Assembly (NCBI GenBank): GCA_023416055.1
Contig: JAEZIH010000212.1
Location: 1-7,391 of the forward strand
Length of the DNA stretch: 7,391 nucleotides
Source of the DNA: Pseudomonadota bacterium
GTDB lineage: Bacteria; Pseudomonadota; Alphaproteobacteria; Caulobacterales; Caulobacteraceae
Direction of reading: 5' to 3'
Shown here: positions 1-6,965 of the stretch, in pieces
Position numbering within the stretch: the stretch's first letter is position 1
How the letters are laid out: the number at the start of each line of letters is the position of its first letter
Program-made: the position numbers and the translations under genes
The notes under the pieces: generated by a model
What the model was told of the DNA's origin: nothing
Database searches by the model: none
Seen by the model: the letters and a program-made list of their open reading frames with translations, nothing else

Positions 1-112
1 CGGCCGCCTCCAGCAGGGCGCGGCGGGCGACCTCGTCGAGGGGGCGCTCCGGCGTGGCGTGGGGCACGTCGGCGTTGAAGGCGGGCGTTTCGGGGGTGGG
101 GTGATCGGTCAC
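1..112 (-). CDS. N-terminus of a probable DUF1674 (SDHAF4-like) protein, cut by the window edge
   Basis: A minus-strand frame opens with GTG at 112-110 and stays open to the window edge, giving 37 residues. It begins (M)[16 protein letters not shown] and continues to [16 protein letters not shown]. The proline/acid-rich start followed by a short LxxxARRALxEA helix resembles the N-terminus of DUF1674 proteins, the bacterial relatives of succinate dehydrogenase assembly factor 4. The diagnostic C-terminal block of that family (a GPEPTR..DWE-type motif) would lie outside the window, so the assignment rests on a short match and on context: from memory, DUF1674 genes often sit beside htpX in Alphaproteobacteria. 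It diverges from htpX across 86 bp. There is no convincing Shine-Dalgarno sequence before the GTG, so the start is uncertain. Confidence 0.42.
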   Translation of the reverse strand, partial: MTDHPTPETPAFNADVPHATPERPLDEVARRALLEAA

Positions 113-198
113 AGCGCGAACGTCTTGAGCGAAACGGCGGGACTCCACAAGTTAGCCCGCCTCCTCCCCGGCGCCAGTCATCACAGTTCCGCCTGCCC

Positions 199-1146
199 AT
201 GAACCATCTGAAGACCTTCGCCCTTCTCGCAGTCCTGACCGCCCTGTTCGCCGGCCTCGGCTACCTGATCGGCGGGGCGACAGGGATGCTGATCGCCCTG
301 GTCTTCGCCGCCGGCATGAACCTGTTCAGCTACTGGAACGCCGACAAGATCGTGCTGCGCATGTACCGCGCCCAGCCGGTCGACGAGACCCATCCGAACG
401 CCGTGGTGCGGACCTACGTCGCCGACGTGGCGCAGATGGCGAAGGACGCCGGCCTGCCGCGCCCGGCCATCGCCATCATCCCCAACGACCAGCCCAACGC
501 CTTCGCCACCGGCCGCGACCCGGCGCACGCCGCCGTCTGCGCCACCACGGGCCTGCTCGACATGCTGACCCGTGACGAGATCCGCGGCGTGATGGCGCAC
601 GAGCTGGCGCATGTGAAGAACCGCGACACCCTGACCATGACGGTCACCGCGACGGTGGCCGGGGCCATCGCCGCCCTGGCCAACTTCGCCCTGTTCTTCG
701 GCGGCGGCGACGATCGCGAGCGGCCAGGCGGCATCGTCGGGACCCTGGCTCTGATGCTGCTGGCCCCCATGGCGGCGGGCCTGGTGCAGATGGCCATCAG
801 CCGCACCCGCGAGTACGAGGCCGACCGCGTCGGCGCCGAGATCGCCCGCGATCCGGCCGCCCTGGCCTCGGCCCTGCAGAAGATCGAGGCCTACGCAAAG
901 CGCATCCACAACCCGACGGCCGAGCGCAATCCGGCTTCGGGCCAGCTGTTCATCATCAACCCGCTGGCGGGGCGGGGCGCCGACAACCTGTTCTCGACCC
1001 ATCCCAACACCGGCAACCGGGTGCGCGCCCTGATGGAGCTGGGAACCAAGATGGGGCTGGCGCCGCGCCGGGCTGCGGTCGTGGATGCGCCGCTGTCGAC
1101 CAGCGTGCCGAGCACGCCCTCCCACCGCCCGGGACCGTGGGGCTGA
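199..1146 (+). CDS. htpX: HtpX, membrane-bound zinc metalloprotease (M48B)
   Basis: HtpX is an inner-membrane endopeptidase that degrades misfolded membrane proteins with its active site on the cytoplasmic side. The 315-residue product has the family's full architecture: two N-terminal hydrophobic helices (about residues 5-23 and 28-46), the zinc site H134-E135-L-A-H138, two further hydrophobic segments (about 147-168 and 178-199), and the downstream E205-Y-E-A-D209 motif, whose first glutamate supplies the third zinc ligand in M48 proteases. The STHPNTGNR block (266-274) is also typical. The tail after about 290 is Pro/Ser-rich and poorly conserved. The ATG start gives the expected N-terminal helix, but no clear Shine-Dalgarno sequence precedes it. 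In other bacteria htpX responds to envelope or heat stress; I could not find a convincing RpoH promoter in the 86-bp upstream gap. Confidence 0.96.
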   Translation: MNHLKTFALLAVLTALFAGLGYLIGGATGMLIALVFAAGMNLFSYWNADKIVLRMYRAQPVDETHPNAVVRTYVADVAQMAKDAGLPRPAIAIIPNDQPNAFATGRDPAHAAVCATTGLLDMLTRDEIRGVMAHELAHVKNRDTLTMTVTATVAGAIAALANFALFFGGGDDRERPGGIVGTLALMLLAPMAAGLVQMAISRTREYEADRVGAEIARDPAALASALQKIEAYAKRIHNPTAERNPASGQLFIINPLAGRGADNLFSTHPNTGNRVRALMELGTKMGLAPRRAAVVDAPLSTSVPSTPSHRPGPWG

Positions 1147-1157
1147 CCCTGCCCCAA

Positions 1158-1178
1158 TCCCGCCCTTGCATCGCGGGA
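1158..1178 (+). terminator. Weak hairpin between htpX and argG
   Basis: TCCCGC at 1158-1163 pairs perfectly with GCGGGA at 1173-1178 around a 9-nt loop, 11 bases after the htpX stop. Only scattered T residues follow, so if it terminates at all it is not a canonical intrinsic terminator. The 89-bp htpX-argG gap must also hold any argG promoter, but I see no good match to the Caulobacter housekeeping consensus. Confidence 0.25.
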
Positions 1179-1235
1179 CGTCTAGTCCTTTAAGCGCGGC
1201 CACGCCTCCCCGCGTTCGCCGAAGGATTTCCAGAC

Positions 1236-2467
<1,232 letters not shown>

Positions 2468-2468
<1 letters not shown>

Positions 2469-2531
2469 GCGGAATCCGCTCGCCAGCGAGGGGCGGGGGC
2501 GCCATGCTGGGCTGAACACCCCGGCGCCCTC
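2468..2531 (+). terminator. Hairpin-rich region after argG, possible terminator
   Basis: Two potential hairpins follow the argG stop. One is short: AGCGG (2468-2472) with CCGCT (2476-2480). The other is longer: GGGGGCGCC (2495-2503) with GGCGCCCTC (2523-2531), nine pairs including one G-U. Neither is followed by a T-tract, so this would be a weak or Rho-assisted end at best. It separates argG from the exported-protein gene that starts at 2551. Confidence 0.3.
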
Positions 2532-2550
2532 GGCTCACTGGAAGACCCCC

Positions 2551-3015
2551 ATGTCCCTTCGCATCATCCTCGCGGCGTCGGCCGTTCTCGCCCTCGCCGC
2601 CCCGGCCTTCGCCCAGGAGGCCCCGGCGCCTGCCCCCGCCGCCGCGGCCGAGGAGCCTTCCCCCGAATTCATGGCGGCCGTGGCCCGCATCGAAGCCGTC
2701 GGCGAACGGATCGAGGACCTGATGGAAGGGCTGGAGGCGCAGGCCGCCGAGGTTCGCGCCGACGCCTCCCTGTCCGACGAGGACAAGGCGACCCGCATCC
2801 GGGCCATGATGGCTGAACACCAGGCCGATTTCGACGAGTTCGGGGCGGCTTTCGGCGACTTCATCCGGCTCTCGGCCATGGCCGAGGGCGCGTCCGCGGA
2901 AGAGGCCGCCGCCGCGGCCGCCGCCGTTCCGGTGCAGATGATGGCCATCATCGAGGAAGCGCTGATCAGCGGCGATTCGGACGACGAGGACGACGGCGAG
3001 CACGAGGGTCACTGA
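2551..3015 (+). CDS. Small exported acidic protein, first of a tandem paralog pair; function unknown
   Basis: I do not recognise a named family. The 154-residue product has a clear Sec signal peptide: basic start (MSLR), hydrophobic core about 5-17, and a likely cleavage at A19-F-A21/Q22. An Ala/Pro/Glu-rich linker follows (about 23-38). Next comes a helical, coiled-coil-prone segment (about 39-110) containing ADASLSDEDKATRIRAMMAE (70-89). An alanine run (about 116-125) precedes a strongly acidic, histidine-bearing tail (141-154, GDSDDEDDGEHEGH). The mature protein is therefore predicted to be periplasmic and very acidic. The start is supported by GGAAG about 7 nt before the ATG. Residues 68-101 align with 53-86 of the next gene product (about 12 of 34 identical by eye), suggesting an old duplication. 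The tail could bind a divalent metal, but that is only inference. Confidence 0.82.
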   Translation: MSLRIILAASAVLALAAPAFAQEAPAPAPAAAAEEPSPEFMAAVARIEAVGERIEDLMEGLEAQAAEVRADASLSDEDKATRIRAMMAEHQADFDEFGAAFGDFIRLSAMAEGASAEEAAAAAAAVPVQMMAIIEEALISGDSDDEDDGEHEGH

Positions 3016-3087
3016 CCCTTACCGCGATTTCACTTGAGAGCGGACGGCGTTCGGCGGATTTTGCCGGGGTCCCCAGGAGCCCCCGCC

Positions 3088-3708
3088 ATGATCAAGGCCC
3101 TTTCCCTCGCCGCCGCCCTCGCCGTCCTGCCGCTGTCCACGGCCGTGGCCCAGGACGCCCGCGGCCCGTCCGAAGCCGCCATCGAGGCGGCCGCCGAGGC
3201 CTTTGAGGCCCGCATGGAGGAGTTCGGCGAACGGGCCGAGGCCATCAGCGCCGACGAAAGCCTGACCGAGATGCAGCGCAGCGTCCGCATCGCCGCCCTG
3301 TGGGCCGACTACCAGCCCGATCTGGCCGCCTTCACCGCCACGATCAGCCAGCACGCAGGCGACCTCGCCAACCACGCCCTGGCCGATATCGACATCGAGG
3401 CCATGGTCGCCGAGGCCCTGGCCGGTGTCGACATGGACGGGGCTCGCGCCGCCGGCGGGGCCATGGCGGGCTTCGACGTCCAGGCCATCACCGCCCAGGC
3501 CCTCGCGGCGGTCGAGCAGTCCGGCGCCATCCAGGGCGCCGTCGCCGGCGCGACCGGCATGGCCGTCAACGGCTCCTGGGCCTCGAACGACCCCGAACAC
3601 ATGGTCACCTACGGCCTGGTCGCCGAGTACGCCATCGGCGAGGCGCTGGACGCCGTCGACGCCGAGCTGGAGGAAGAGGCCCCGGCCGCTCCCGCCGGCG
3701 AAGGCTGA
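3088..3708 (+). CDS. Exported Ala-rich helical protein, second of the tandem paralog pair; function unknown
   Basis: The 206-residue product has a signal peptide (MIKALSLAAALAVLPLSTAVAQ) with probable cleavage at A19-V-A21/Q22, the same position as in its upstream neighbour. A helical segment (about 28-95) carries the shared block SADESLTEMQRSVRIAALWA (54-73). A long Ala/Gly-rich part follows (100-160), and a distinct C-terminal region NGSWASNDPEHMVTYGLVAE (161-180) is absent from the upstream paralog. The end is acidic (EEE, 195-197) and Pro/Ala-rich. The frame can be extended to a TTG at 3034, but AGGAG at 3075-3079 sits 8 nt before the ATG at 3088 and only that start gives a terminal signal peptide. 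The gene lies 72 bp after its paralog, so co-transcription is plausible. No enzyme motif or cysteine is visible. Confidence 0.83.
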   Translation: MIKALSLAAALAVLPLSTAVAQDARGPSEAAIEAAAEAFEARMEEFGERAEAISADESLTEMQRSVRIAALWADYQPDLAAFTATISQHAGDLANHALADIDIEAMVAEALAGVDMDGARAAGGAMAGFDVQAITAQALAAVEQSGAIQGAVAGATGMAVNGSWASNDPEHMVTYGLVAEYAIGEALDAVDAELEEEAPAAPAGEG

Positions 3709-3752
3709 AGCTTCCGCTTGACCGCAGGCCCTGCTGACGCGACAGGCCGGCC

Positions 3753-4385
3753 ATGGCCGCCCTGCCCGTCGATCCGCACCTCTATCTGACCTTCCTCGGG
3801 GTCATGGCCGTGATGGCCGTGACGCCCGGACCGGCCAATGTCTTCTCGGTCGCCAACGGCGTCCAGCGCGGGCCGATGGCCGCCCTCGCCGGCGTGGTCG
3901 GCATGAACGCCGCCACCCTGGTGTGGTTCGCGGCGGCGGCGCTCGGCCTCGGGGCGCTGGTCACCGCCTTTCCCGGGATATTCCGCCTGATCGCCATCGG
4001 CGGCGCGCTCTATGTGGCCTGGCTGGGGATCAACGCCCTTCGCGGCGCCTTCCGCACCGCCGCCGATCCGAAATCGGCCGAACTGCACCTCGGCCGCAGC
4101 GCCTTCATGGACGGCTTCATGGTGCAGATCGCCAATCCCAAGATCGTGCTGTTCTTCTCGGCCGTCCTGCCGCCGTTTCTCGACGTGAACCGTCCCGCCG
4201 CGCCCCAGCTGGCCCTGTTCGCCGCCGCCACCGTCGGCATGGACGTGATCTCCATGTCCGCCTACGGTCTGGGCGGGGCGGCCCTGGCCCGGCGCATGTC
4301 CGAGCCCCGCTTCCGGCGGGCCTTCGCCATCGCCACGGGGATGCTCCTGCTCGCTGCGGCCGCGCTTATTGTCGCGCGTTTATAA
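3753..4385 (+). CDS. LysE/RhtB-family amino-acid exporter
   Basis: The 210-residue protein is a typical LysE-superfamily inner-membrane exporter; characterised members expel amino acids such as lysine, homoserine or threonine. The N-terminal hallmark TPGPAN (24-29) lies at the end of the first hydrophobic segment (about 11-25). Further hydrophobic segments fall at about 42-70, 75-97, 128-143, 151-176 and 189-208, giving the usual six. The conserved central motif G121-FMVQIANPKIVLFF135 is also present. The loop around 101-118 is polar. The ATG at 3753 gives the expected short N-terminus, although the ribosome site is weak. It starts 44 bp after the second exported-protein gene and could be read with it. 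The substrate cannot be deduced from sequence. The closeness to argG is suggestive at most. Confidence 0.93.
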   Translation: MAALPVDPHLYLTFLGVMAVMAVTPGPANVFSVANGVQRGPMAALAGVVGMNAATLVWFAAAALGLGALVTAFPGIFRLIAIGGALYVAWLGINALRGAFRTAADPKSAELHLGRSAFMDGFMVQIANPKIVLFFSAVLPPFLDVNRPAAPQLALFAAATVGMDVISMSAYGLGGAALARRMSEPRFRRAFAIATGMLLLAAAALIVARL

Positions 4386-4401
4386 GGGGTTGCCCGGCGG
4401 G

Positions 4402-4426
4402 GGAACCGGGCTGTTCATGTCCCGTT
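4402..4426 (+). promoter_or_regulatory. EcfG (SigT)-type general stress promoter for the lipoprotein gene
   Basis: GGAAC at 4402-4406 is followed by exactly 16 nt and then CGTT at 4423-4426. This matches the alphaproteobacterial EcfG/SigT consensus GGAAC-N16/17-CGTT. Transcription would start near 4432-4436, leaving a leader of about 35 nt before the ATG at 4468, which has its own strong AGGAG site. A 6-bp GC hairpin (4392-4397 with 4406-4411), perhaps the end of the LysE transcript, overlaps the -35 element. The match and its position directly upstream of a gene are seen; stress regulation is inferred. Confidence 0.72.
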
Positions 4427-4451
4427 CAGCACCCGGGGCGTTCCCTGAACG
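4423..4451 (+). repeat. Inverted repeat across the -10 element and 5' leader
   Basis: CGTTCAG (4423-4429) is complementary to CTGAACG (4445-4451), a perfect 7-bp stem with a 15-nt loop. It covers the promoter's CGTT element and ends just before the Shine-Dalgarno sequence at 4456-4460. It could be a protein-binding dyad or chance. A start near 4434 would put only the right arm in the RNA, so an RNA hairpin is unlikely. Confidence 0.4.
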
Positions 4452-4467
4452 CCCAAGGAGAGATCAG

Positions 4468-5016
4468 ATGAAGACTCGCGTCCTCAAGCCCGCCCTGCTG
4501 GCCGTGACGGCGGCGCTGGCCCTGTCGGCCTGCGCCACGGCGACGCCCTATGGCCCAGCCGGCCAGGGCAGCCGCTACGGCTACTCCGACATGCGGGTCG
4601 ACCAGAACCGCTTCCGCGTCAGCTTCGCCGGCAACTCCGTGACCAGCCGCGAGCAGGTCGAGATGGGCCTGCTGCTGCGCGCCGCGGAGGTGACGCTGGA
4701 GAGCGGCCACGACTGGTTCGCCACCGTCAACCGCGCCACCGACCGCGACGTCCGCTACCAGGCCACGCCGGACCCGTTCTACTACAACCGGTACAGCCCG
4801 TTCTGGGGCCCCTCGTGGCGCTACTACCGTCGCGGCGCATGGAGCCCGTGGTACGATCCGTTCGGCCCGAGCCTGGATGTCCGCGAGGTCGATCGCTACG
4901 AGGCCACGGCGGAGATCGTCGTCGGCCGCGGCGCCAAGCCCGCCGGCGCCCCCAACGCCTTCGACGCGCGGGAAGTGGTGCAGAACCTCGGTCCGCGTCT
5001 GCCACGGGCGATGTAG
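4468..5016 (+). CDS. Envelope lipoprotein, CC0125/CC1285-like
   Basis: The 182-residue product is a predicted lipoprotein: basic start MKTRVLK, hydrophobic core 8-18, and lipobox L19-S-A-C22, with C22 the lipidated residue after cleavage. The body has a compact domain, RFRVSFAGNSVTSREQVEMG (48-67), then LLLRAAEVTLESGHDWF (68-84). An unusual aromatic stretch at 103-132 (many Tyr/Trp/Phe, e.g. FYYNRYSPFWGP) follows, then a strand-like segment YEATAEIVVGRG (144-155) and a conserved-looking end AREVVQNLGPRL (167-178). This layout fits the caulobacterial family I know as CC0125/CC1285 lipoproteins, whose role is not established; the match is from memory. The start is chosen at 4468 because AGGAG (4456-4460) lies 7 nt upstream and the lipobox falls correctly; an in-frame upstream GTG/ATG would bury the signal peptide. 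It sits behind an EcfG-type promoter. Confidence 0.88.
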   Translation: MKTRVLKPALLAVTAALALSACATATPYGPAGQGSRYGYSDMRVDQNRFRVSFAGNSVTSREQVEMGLLLRAAEVTLESGHDWFATVNRATDRDVRYQATPDPFYYNRYSPFWGPSWRYYRRGAWSPWYDPFGPSLDVREVDRYEATAEIVVGRGAKPAGAPNAFDAREVVQNLGPRLPRAM

Positions 5017-5023
5017 GACGAGA

Positions 5024-5118
5024 GGCAATAGGCAGTAGGCAATAGAGGGCGGCCGCGACGCTGCTCTGCCGAGCCCTATTGCCTATTGCCTACTGCCTGC
5101 TGCCTGCTGCCTGCTGCC
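5024..5118. repeat. Inverted 7-bp repeat array between convergent genes, probable bidirectional terminator
   Basis: The left arm has three heptamers, GGCAATA, GGCAGTA, GGCAATA (5024-5044). The right arm has six in the complementary sense: TATTGCC twice, TACTGCC once, TGCTGCC three times (5077-5118). The arms give a 15-bp perfect stem, GGCAGTAGGCAATAG (5031-5045) with CTATTGCCTACTGCC (5083-5097), around a GC-rich loop of 37 nt. The array starts 7 bp after the lipoprotein stop and runs into the minus-strand DUF6065 stop codon at 5118-5120. Its position between converging genes fits a transcription end for both; the heptamer build-up suggests slippage or a spread repeat family. Confidence 0.75.
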
Positions 5119-5858
5119 TACCCCAACCTCGGCGTCTTCAGCCGGCGCTTGTTGGCGTGCGTCTCGGGCGCCGTGCCGAGGTCGTCGGGGATCTCGCCCT
5201 TGAAGTAGAAGCGCTGCCACGCCTCCTTCGCCGTCTCCGGGTCTCCGGCGGCGAGGCGGCGGTTGAAGCCCGTCCGCTCGCGGTTCCAGGCCTCGAATTG
5301 GCCCTTCATCACCGGGTTGGAGTCGAGCGAACGGATCACCGGGTCGAACTGCTCGGCCTTGCGGTGTTCGATCGGGGTGATGAAGCAGAACGGCTCGCCG
5401 CGCTCGAACCTGACCCGCCCCGGGCGAGTGAAGATCCAGTTCATGGTGAAGGGGAAGGGCAGCCAGTCGGTCTCGATCAGGCCGGTCAGCGGGGCGATCC
5501 CGTCCTTGACGTGATTGGGCGCGCCGGTCGCCAAGAGACCCCAGCCGGGCGGGGTCCGGAACAGGTACTGCGGATGCATGGTCATCACCCCGCGCGAGAA
5601 GTGCGAGGTGACGAAGTGGTGCAGGTTGGCCGCCGGCCGGTCGGGGGTGATGACGATGTCGTTCTGGCTGGGGCCGCCGTTCCATTCCGCCGTGAAGCTG
5701 ACCGGGCACAGCACCTCCCAGCCGGTGGTGTTGGCCATCGACAGCGGCAGGCAGCGATAGGCGTGCCGGCTGGGGAAGGCGTCCATCCAGTCCCGCGCCT
5801 GCCGCCCCGGCACCAGGTCGCAGGGCTGGTCCGACATCGGATAGCATTCCAGTTCCAC
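5118..5858 (-). CDS. DUF6065 family protein, function unknown
   Basis: The 246-residue cytoplasmic protein has no signal peptide or membrane helix. It resembles the DUF6065 family, for which I know no established activity. Recognisable blocks are the start MELECYPMSDQPCDL, DWMDAFPSRHAYRCLPLSMA (23-42, with the following NTTGWE), SQNDIVITPD (64-73), HFSRGVMTMHPQYLFRTPPG (86-105), DWLPFPFTMNWIFTRPG (131-147) and a Glu/Lys-rich helical end with WQRFYFKGEIPDD (214-226). The chosen start is GTG at 5858-5856: GGAG (complement of 5866-5869) lies 7 nt upstream and the ELECYP opening resembles family N-termini. An ATG seven codons later is the alternative. The open frame continues to about 6320, but that part is antisense to the deacylase gene and is not coding. 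The stop abuts the heptamer array. It diverges from the deacylase gene across 51 bp. Confidence 0.85.
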   Translation of the reverse strand: MELECYPMSDQPCDLVPGRQARDWMDAFPSRHAYRCLPLSMANTTGWEVLCPVSFTAEWNGGPSQNDIVITPDRPAANLHHFVTSHFSRGVMTMHPQYLFRTPPGWGLLATGAPNHVKDGIAPLTGLIETDWLPFPFTMNWIFTRPGRVRFERGEPFCFITPIEHRKAEQFDPVIRSLDSNPVMKGQFEAWNRERTGFNRRLAAGDPETAKEAWQRFYFKGEIPDDLGTAPETHANKRRLKTPRLG

Positions 5859-5909
5859 GGCGGCGCTCCGGAGGGTATCGGGGATGTCCTTCCTCCCTAG
5901 CTGCGCCCC

Positions 5910-6431
5910 ATGACCGAAGACAAGACGCCCCTCTACGACCGCGCCCGCCTGCTGGCCTGGATGGCCGACCACGAGATCGCCCAGACCACCCACGACCACC
6001 CCGCCGTCTTCCGCGTCGAGGAGGGGCTGGAGCTCAAGGCCGCCCTGCCCGGCGCCCACACCAAGAACCTGTTCCTCAAGGACAAGAAGGGCCGGCTGTG
6101 GCTGATCTCGGCCCGGCAGGACACGGTCATCGACCTGAAGCGGGCCGACAAATGGATCGGCTCGGCCCGCCTGAGCTTCGGCAATGAGGCCCTGCTGTAC
6201 GAAACCCTCGGCGTCCGCCCCGGCTCCGTCACGGCGCTCGGCCTGATCAATGACCCGGACCAGCGCGTGAGCTTCGTGCTCGACAAGGCGCTGTGGGACG
6301 CGGAGATCGTCAACTTCCACCCGCTGACCAACACCGCGACCACGGCGCTGGCGCAGGCGGACTTCCGGCGGTTCCTGGCGCTGATCGGGCGAGAGCCGGT
6401 GGTGGTGGATTTCGGAGAGTTGGCCGGCTGA
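5910..6431 (+). CDS. YbaK/ProX-type aminoacyl-tRNA deacylase, probably ProXp-ala
   Basis: The 173-residue protein is a free-standing editing domain of the YbaK/INS superfamily, which clears mischarged tRNA in trans. Landmarks are [15 protein letters not shown] (28-42), [20 protein letters not shown] (45-64) with the catalytic-type Lys52-Asn53 pair, [20 protein letters not shown] (89-108), and the [13 protein letters not shown] block (135-147) with His137. TKNLFLKD and FHPLTN are characteristic of the PrdX/ProX branch rather than classic YbaK. In Caulobacter the ProXp-ala member hydrolyses alanyl-tRNA(Pro), so this is the best functional guess; I cannot exclude another ProX specificity from sequence alone. 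Length is normal for a single-domain member. No Shine-Dalgarno sequence precedes the ATG, so translation may be leaderless or from a weak site. Confidence 0.9.
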   Translation: MTEDKTPLYDRARLLAWMADHEIAQTTHDHPAVFRVEEGLELKAALPGAHTKNLFLKDKKGRLWLISARQDTVIDLKRADKWIGSARLSFGNEALLYETLGVRPGSVTALGLINDPDQRVSFVLDKALWDAEIVNFHPLTNTATTALAQADFRRFLALIGREPVVVDFGELAG

Positions 6432-6445
6432 ACCCCAAACTCGCC

Positions 6446-6472
6446 GTCATCCTCGGGCTTGACCCGAGGATC
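6446..6472 (+). repeat. Dispersed palindromic repeat, copy 1
   Basis: This 27-bp unit contains ATCCTCGGG (6449-6457), a 5-nt spacer CTTGA and CCCGAGGAT (6463-6471), a perfect 9-bp hairpin. It begins 15 bp after the deacylase stop, where it could act as a transcription end. The sequence is of a kind I recall as widely scattered in alphaproteobacterial intergenic regions. Confidence 0.8.
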
Positions 6473-6551
6473 AGAGGCGAGAGGCGGACTGTGCGCCGGA
6501 GACGGCCCGCGCCTGCGCCCGTGGAATGTTCGACGGAGCACCGGACCGTCC

Positions 6552-6578
6552 GATCCTCGGGTCAAGCCCGAGGATGAC
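6552..6578 (-). repeat. Dispersed palindromic repeat, copy 2, inverted
   Basis: This is an exact 27-of-27 reverse complement of the copy at 6446-6472, separated from it by 79 bp. Besides folding on itself, it can pair with copy 1 to form a 27-bp stem. The 79-bp middle (6473-6551) is GC-rich, and I see no gene in it. The arrangement is like a paired REP/BIME-type unit; no transposase is nearby. Confidence 0.8.
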
Positions 6579-6611
6579 GAGGATAGGGCGGTTCATTCAG
6601 GTGGCGGAAAA

Positions 6612-6656
6612 TGACCGCTTCCGACCCCGTTGCAAACGCACAAGTCGCAGCGGTCA
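6612..6656. repeat. 8-bp inverted repeat at the 3' end of the membrane-protein gene
   Basis: TGACCGCT (6612-6619) and AGCGGTCA (6649-6656) are perfect inverted copies 29 nt apart. The right copy includes the stop codon of the minus-strand gene ending at 6654. It may fold as a weak terminator for that gene. The left copy is part of an 18-bp motif that recurs imperfectly at 6985-7002. Confidence 0.4.
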
Positions 6657-6965
6657 GCCTTCGGTCGGACCTGCTGGCTCTGGGCCAAACAGGCGGCGGG
6701 AGATGGCCAATACGACATGATTGATGAAGGTCGCGAATACCCAGAATGCGCAGCCGAAGGCCATCATCAGGAATCCGCCCCAGATGTCCTTTGGTTCATG
6801 ACCCCAGCCGAGGTTAGCGACTACGTCCAGACCTGCCGCAATGGTGAATGCCCCCATTGCCAGCAACCAGAGAATGACGCTCCACCGGAGTATCCGCGTG
6901 TTGCGCCTATGCCGCCGATGCGCTGATCGACTCTCGTTTCGAAGATAGCGGGGATCTTCCTTCAT
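6654..6965 (-). CDS. Orphan small membrane protein with two predicted helices
   Basis: I do not recognise this 103-residue protein. It starts MKEDPRYLRNESR with a very basic stretch SRSAHRRHRRNTR (12-24). A hydrophobic helix (about 26-48, ILRWSVILWLLAMGAF at its core), a polar loop GWGHEPKD (53-60), a second helix (about 62-88, with FLMMAFGCAFWVFATF) and a short tail ending GPEPAGPTEG follow. Positive charge before helix 1 and RR after helix 2 predict both ends in the cytoplasm. Codons use more A/T at third positions than neighbouring genes, and GC is visibly lower here. The Shine-Dalgarno match before the ATG is poor (GGTCGGCGG directly adjacent), so start and expression are uncertain. An open frame on the opposite strand (6630-6926) is less likely: it has a TTG start and poorer third-position GC. 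Confidence 0.6.
   Translation of the reverse strand: MKEDPRYLRNESRSAHRRHRRNTRILRWSVILWLLAMGAFTIAAGLDVVANLGWGHEPKDIWGGFLMMAFGCAFWVFATFINHVVLAISRRLFGPEPAGPTEG

Noticed and set aside
124..151. CTTGAGC as a possible RpoH -35 element for htpX
   Set aside because: No acceptable RpoH -10 (CYTATNT-like) sequence is present at the required 17-18-nt distance.
181..1203. Long open frame on the minus strand opposite htpX
   Set aside because: It is antisense to a clearly real gene and reads as Gly/Arg/His-rich low-complexity sequence typical of high-GC shadow frames.
3034..3087. Upstream TTG extension of the second exported protein
   Set aside because: It would bury the signal peptide; a good AGGAG site precedes the ATG at 3088.
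4369..4467. Upstream extension of the lipoprotein gene, overlapping the LysE gene end
   Set aside because: It would run through the EcfG promoter and displace the lipobox; AGGAG and a proper lipoprotein signal mark 4468.
5077..5118. Regular direct repeats as a CRISPR or microsatellite locus
   Set aside because: Units are only 7 bp with no spacers, so it is not CRISPR; the inverted left arm points to a stem-forming element instead of a simple microsatellite.
5859..6320. Continuation of the DUF6065 frame to a 400-residue protein
   Set aside because: The extra part is antisense to the ProX-type gene and has shadow-frame composition; a GTG with Shine-Dalgarno sequence is at 5858.
6630..6926. 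Plus-strand open frame with a Cys-rich segment (CRNGECPHCQQ) that resembles a zinc knuckle
   Set aside because: It needs a TTG start or an internal ATG without a well-spaced ribosome site, has weak third-position GC, and lies opposite a frame with two clean membrane helices. Not fully excluded.
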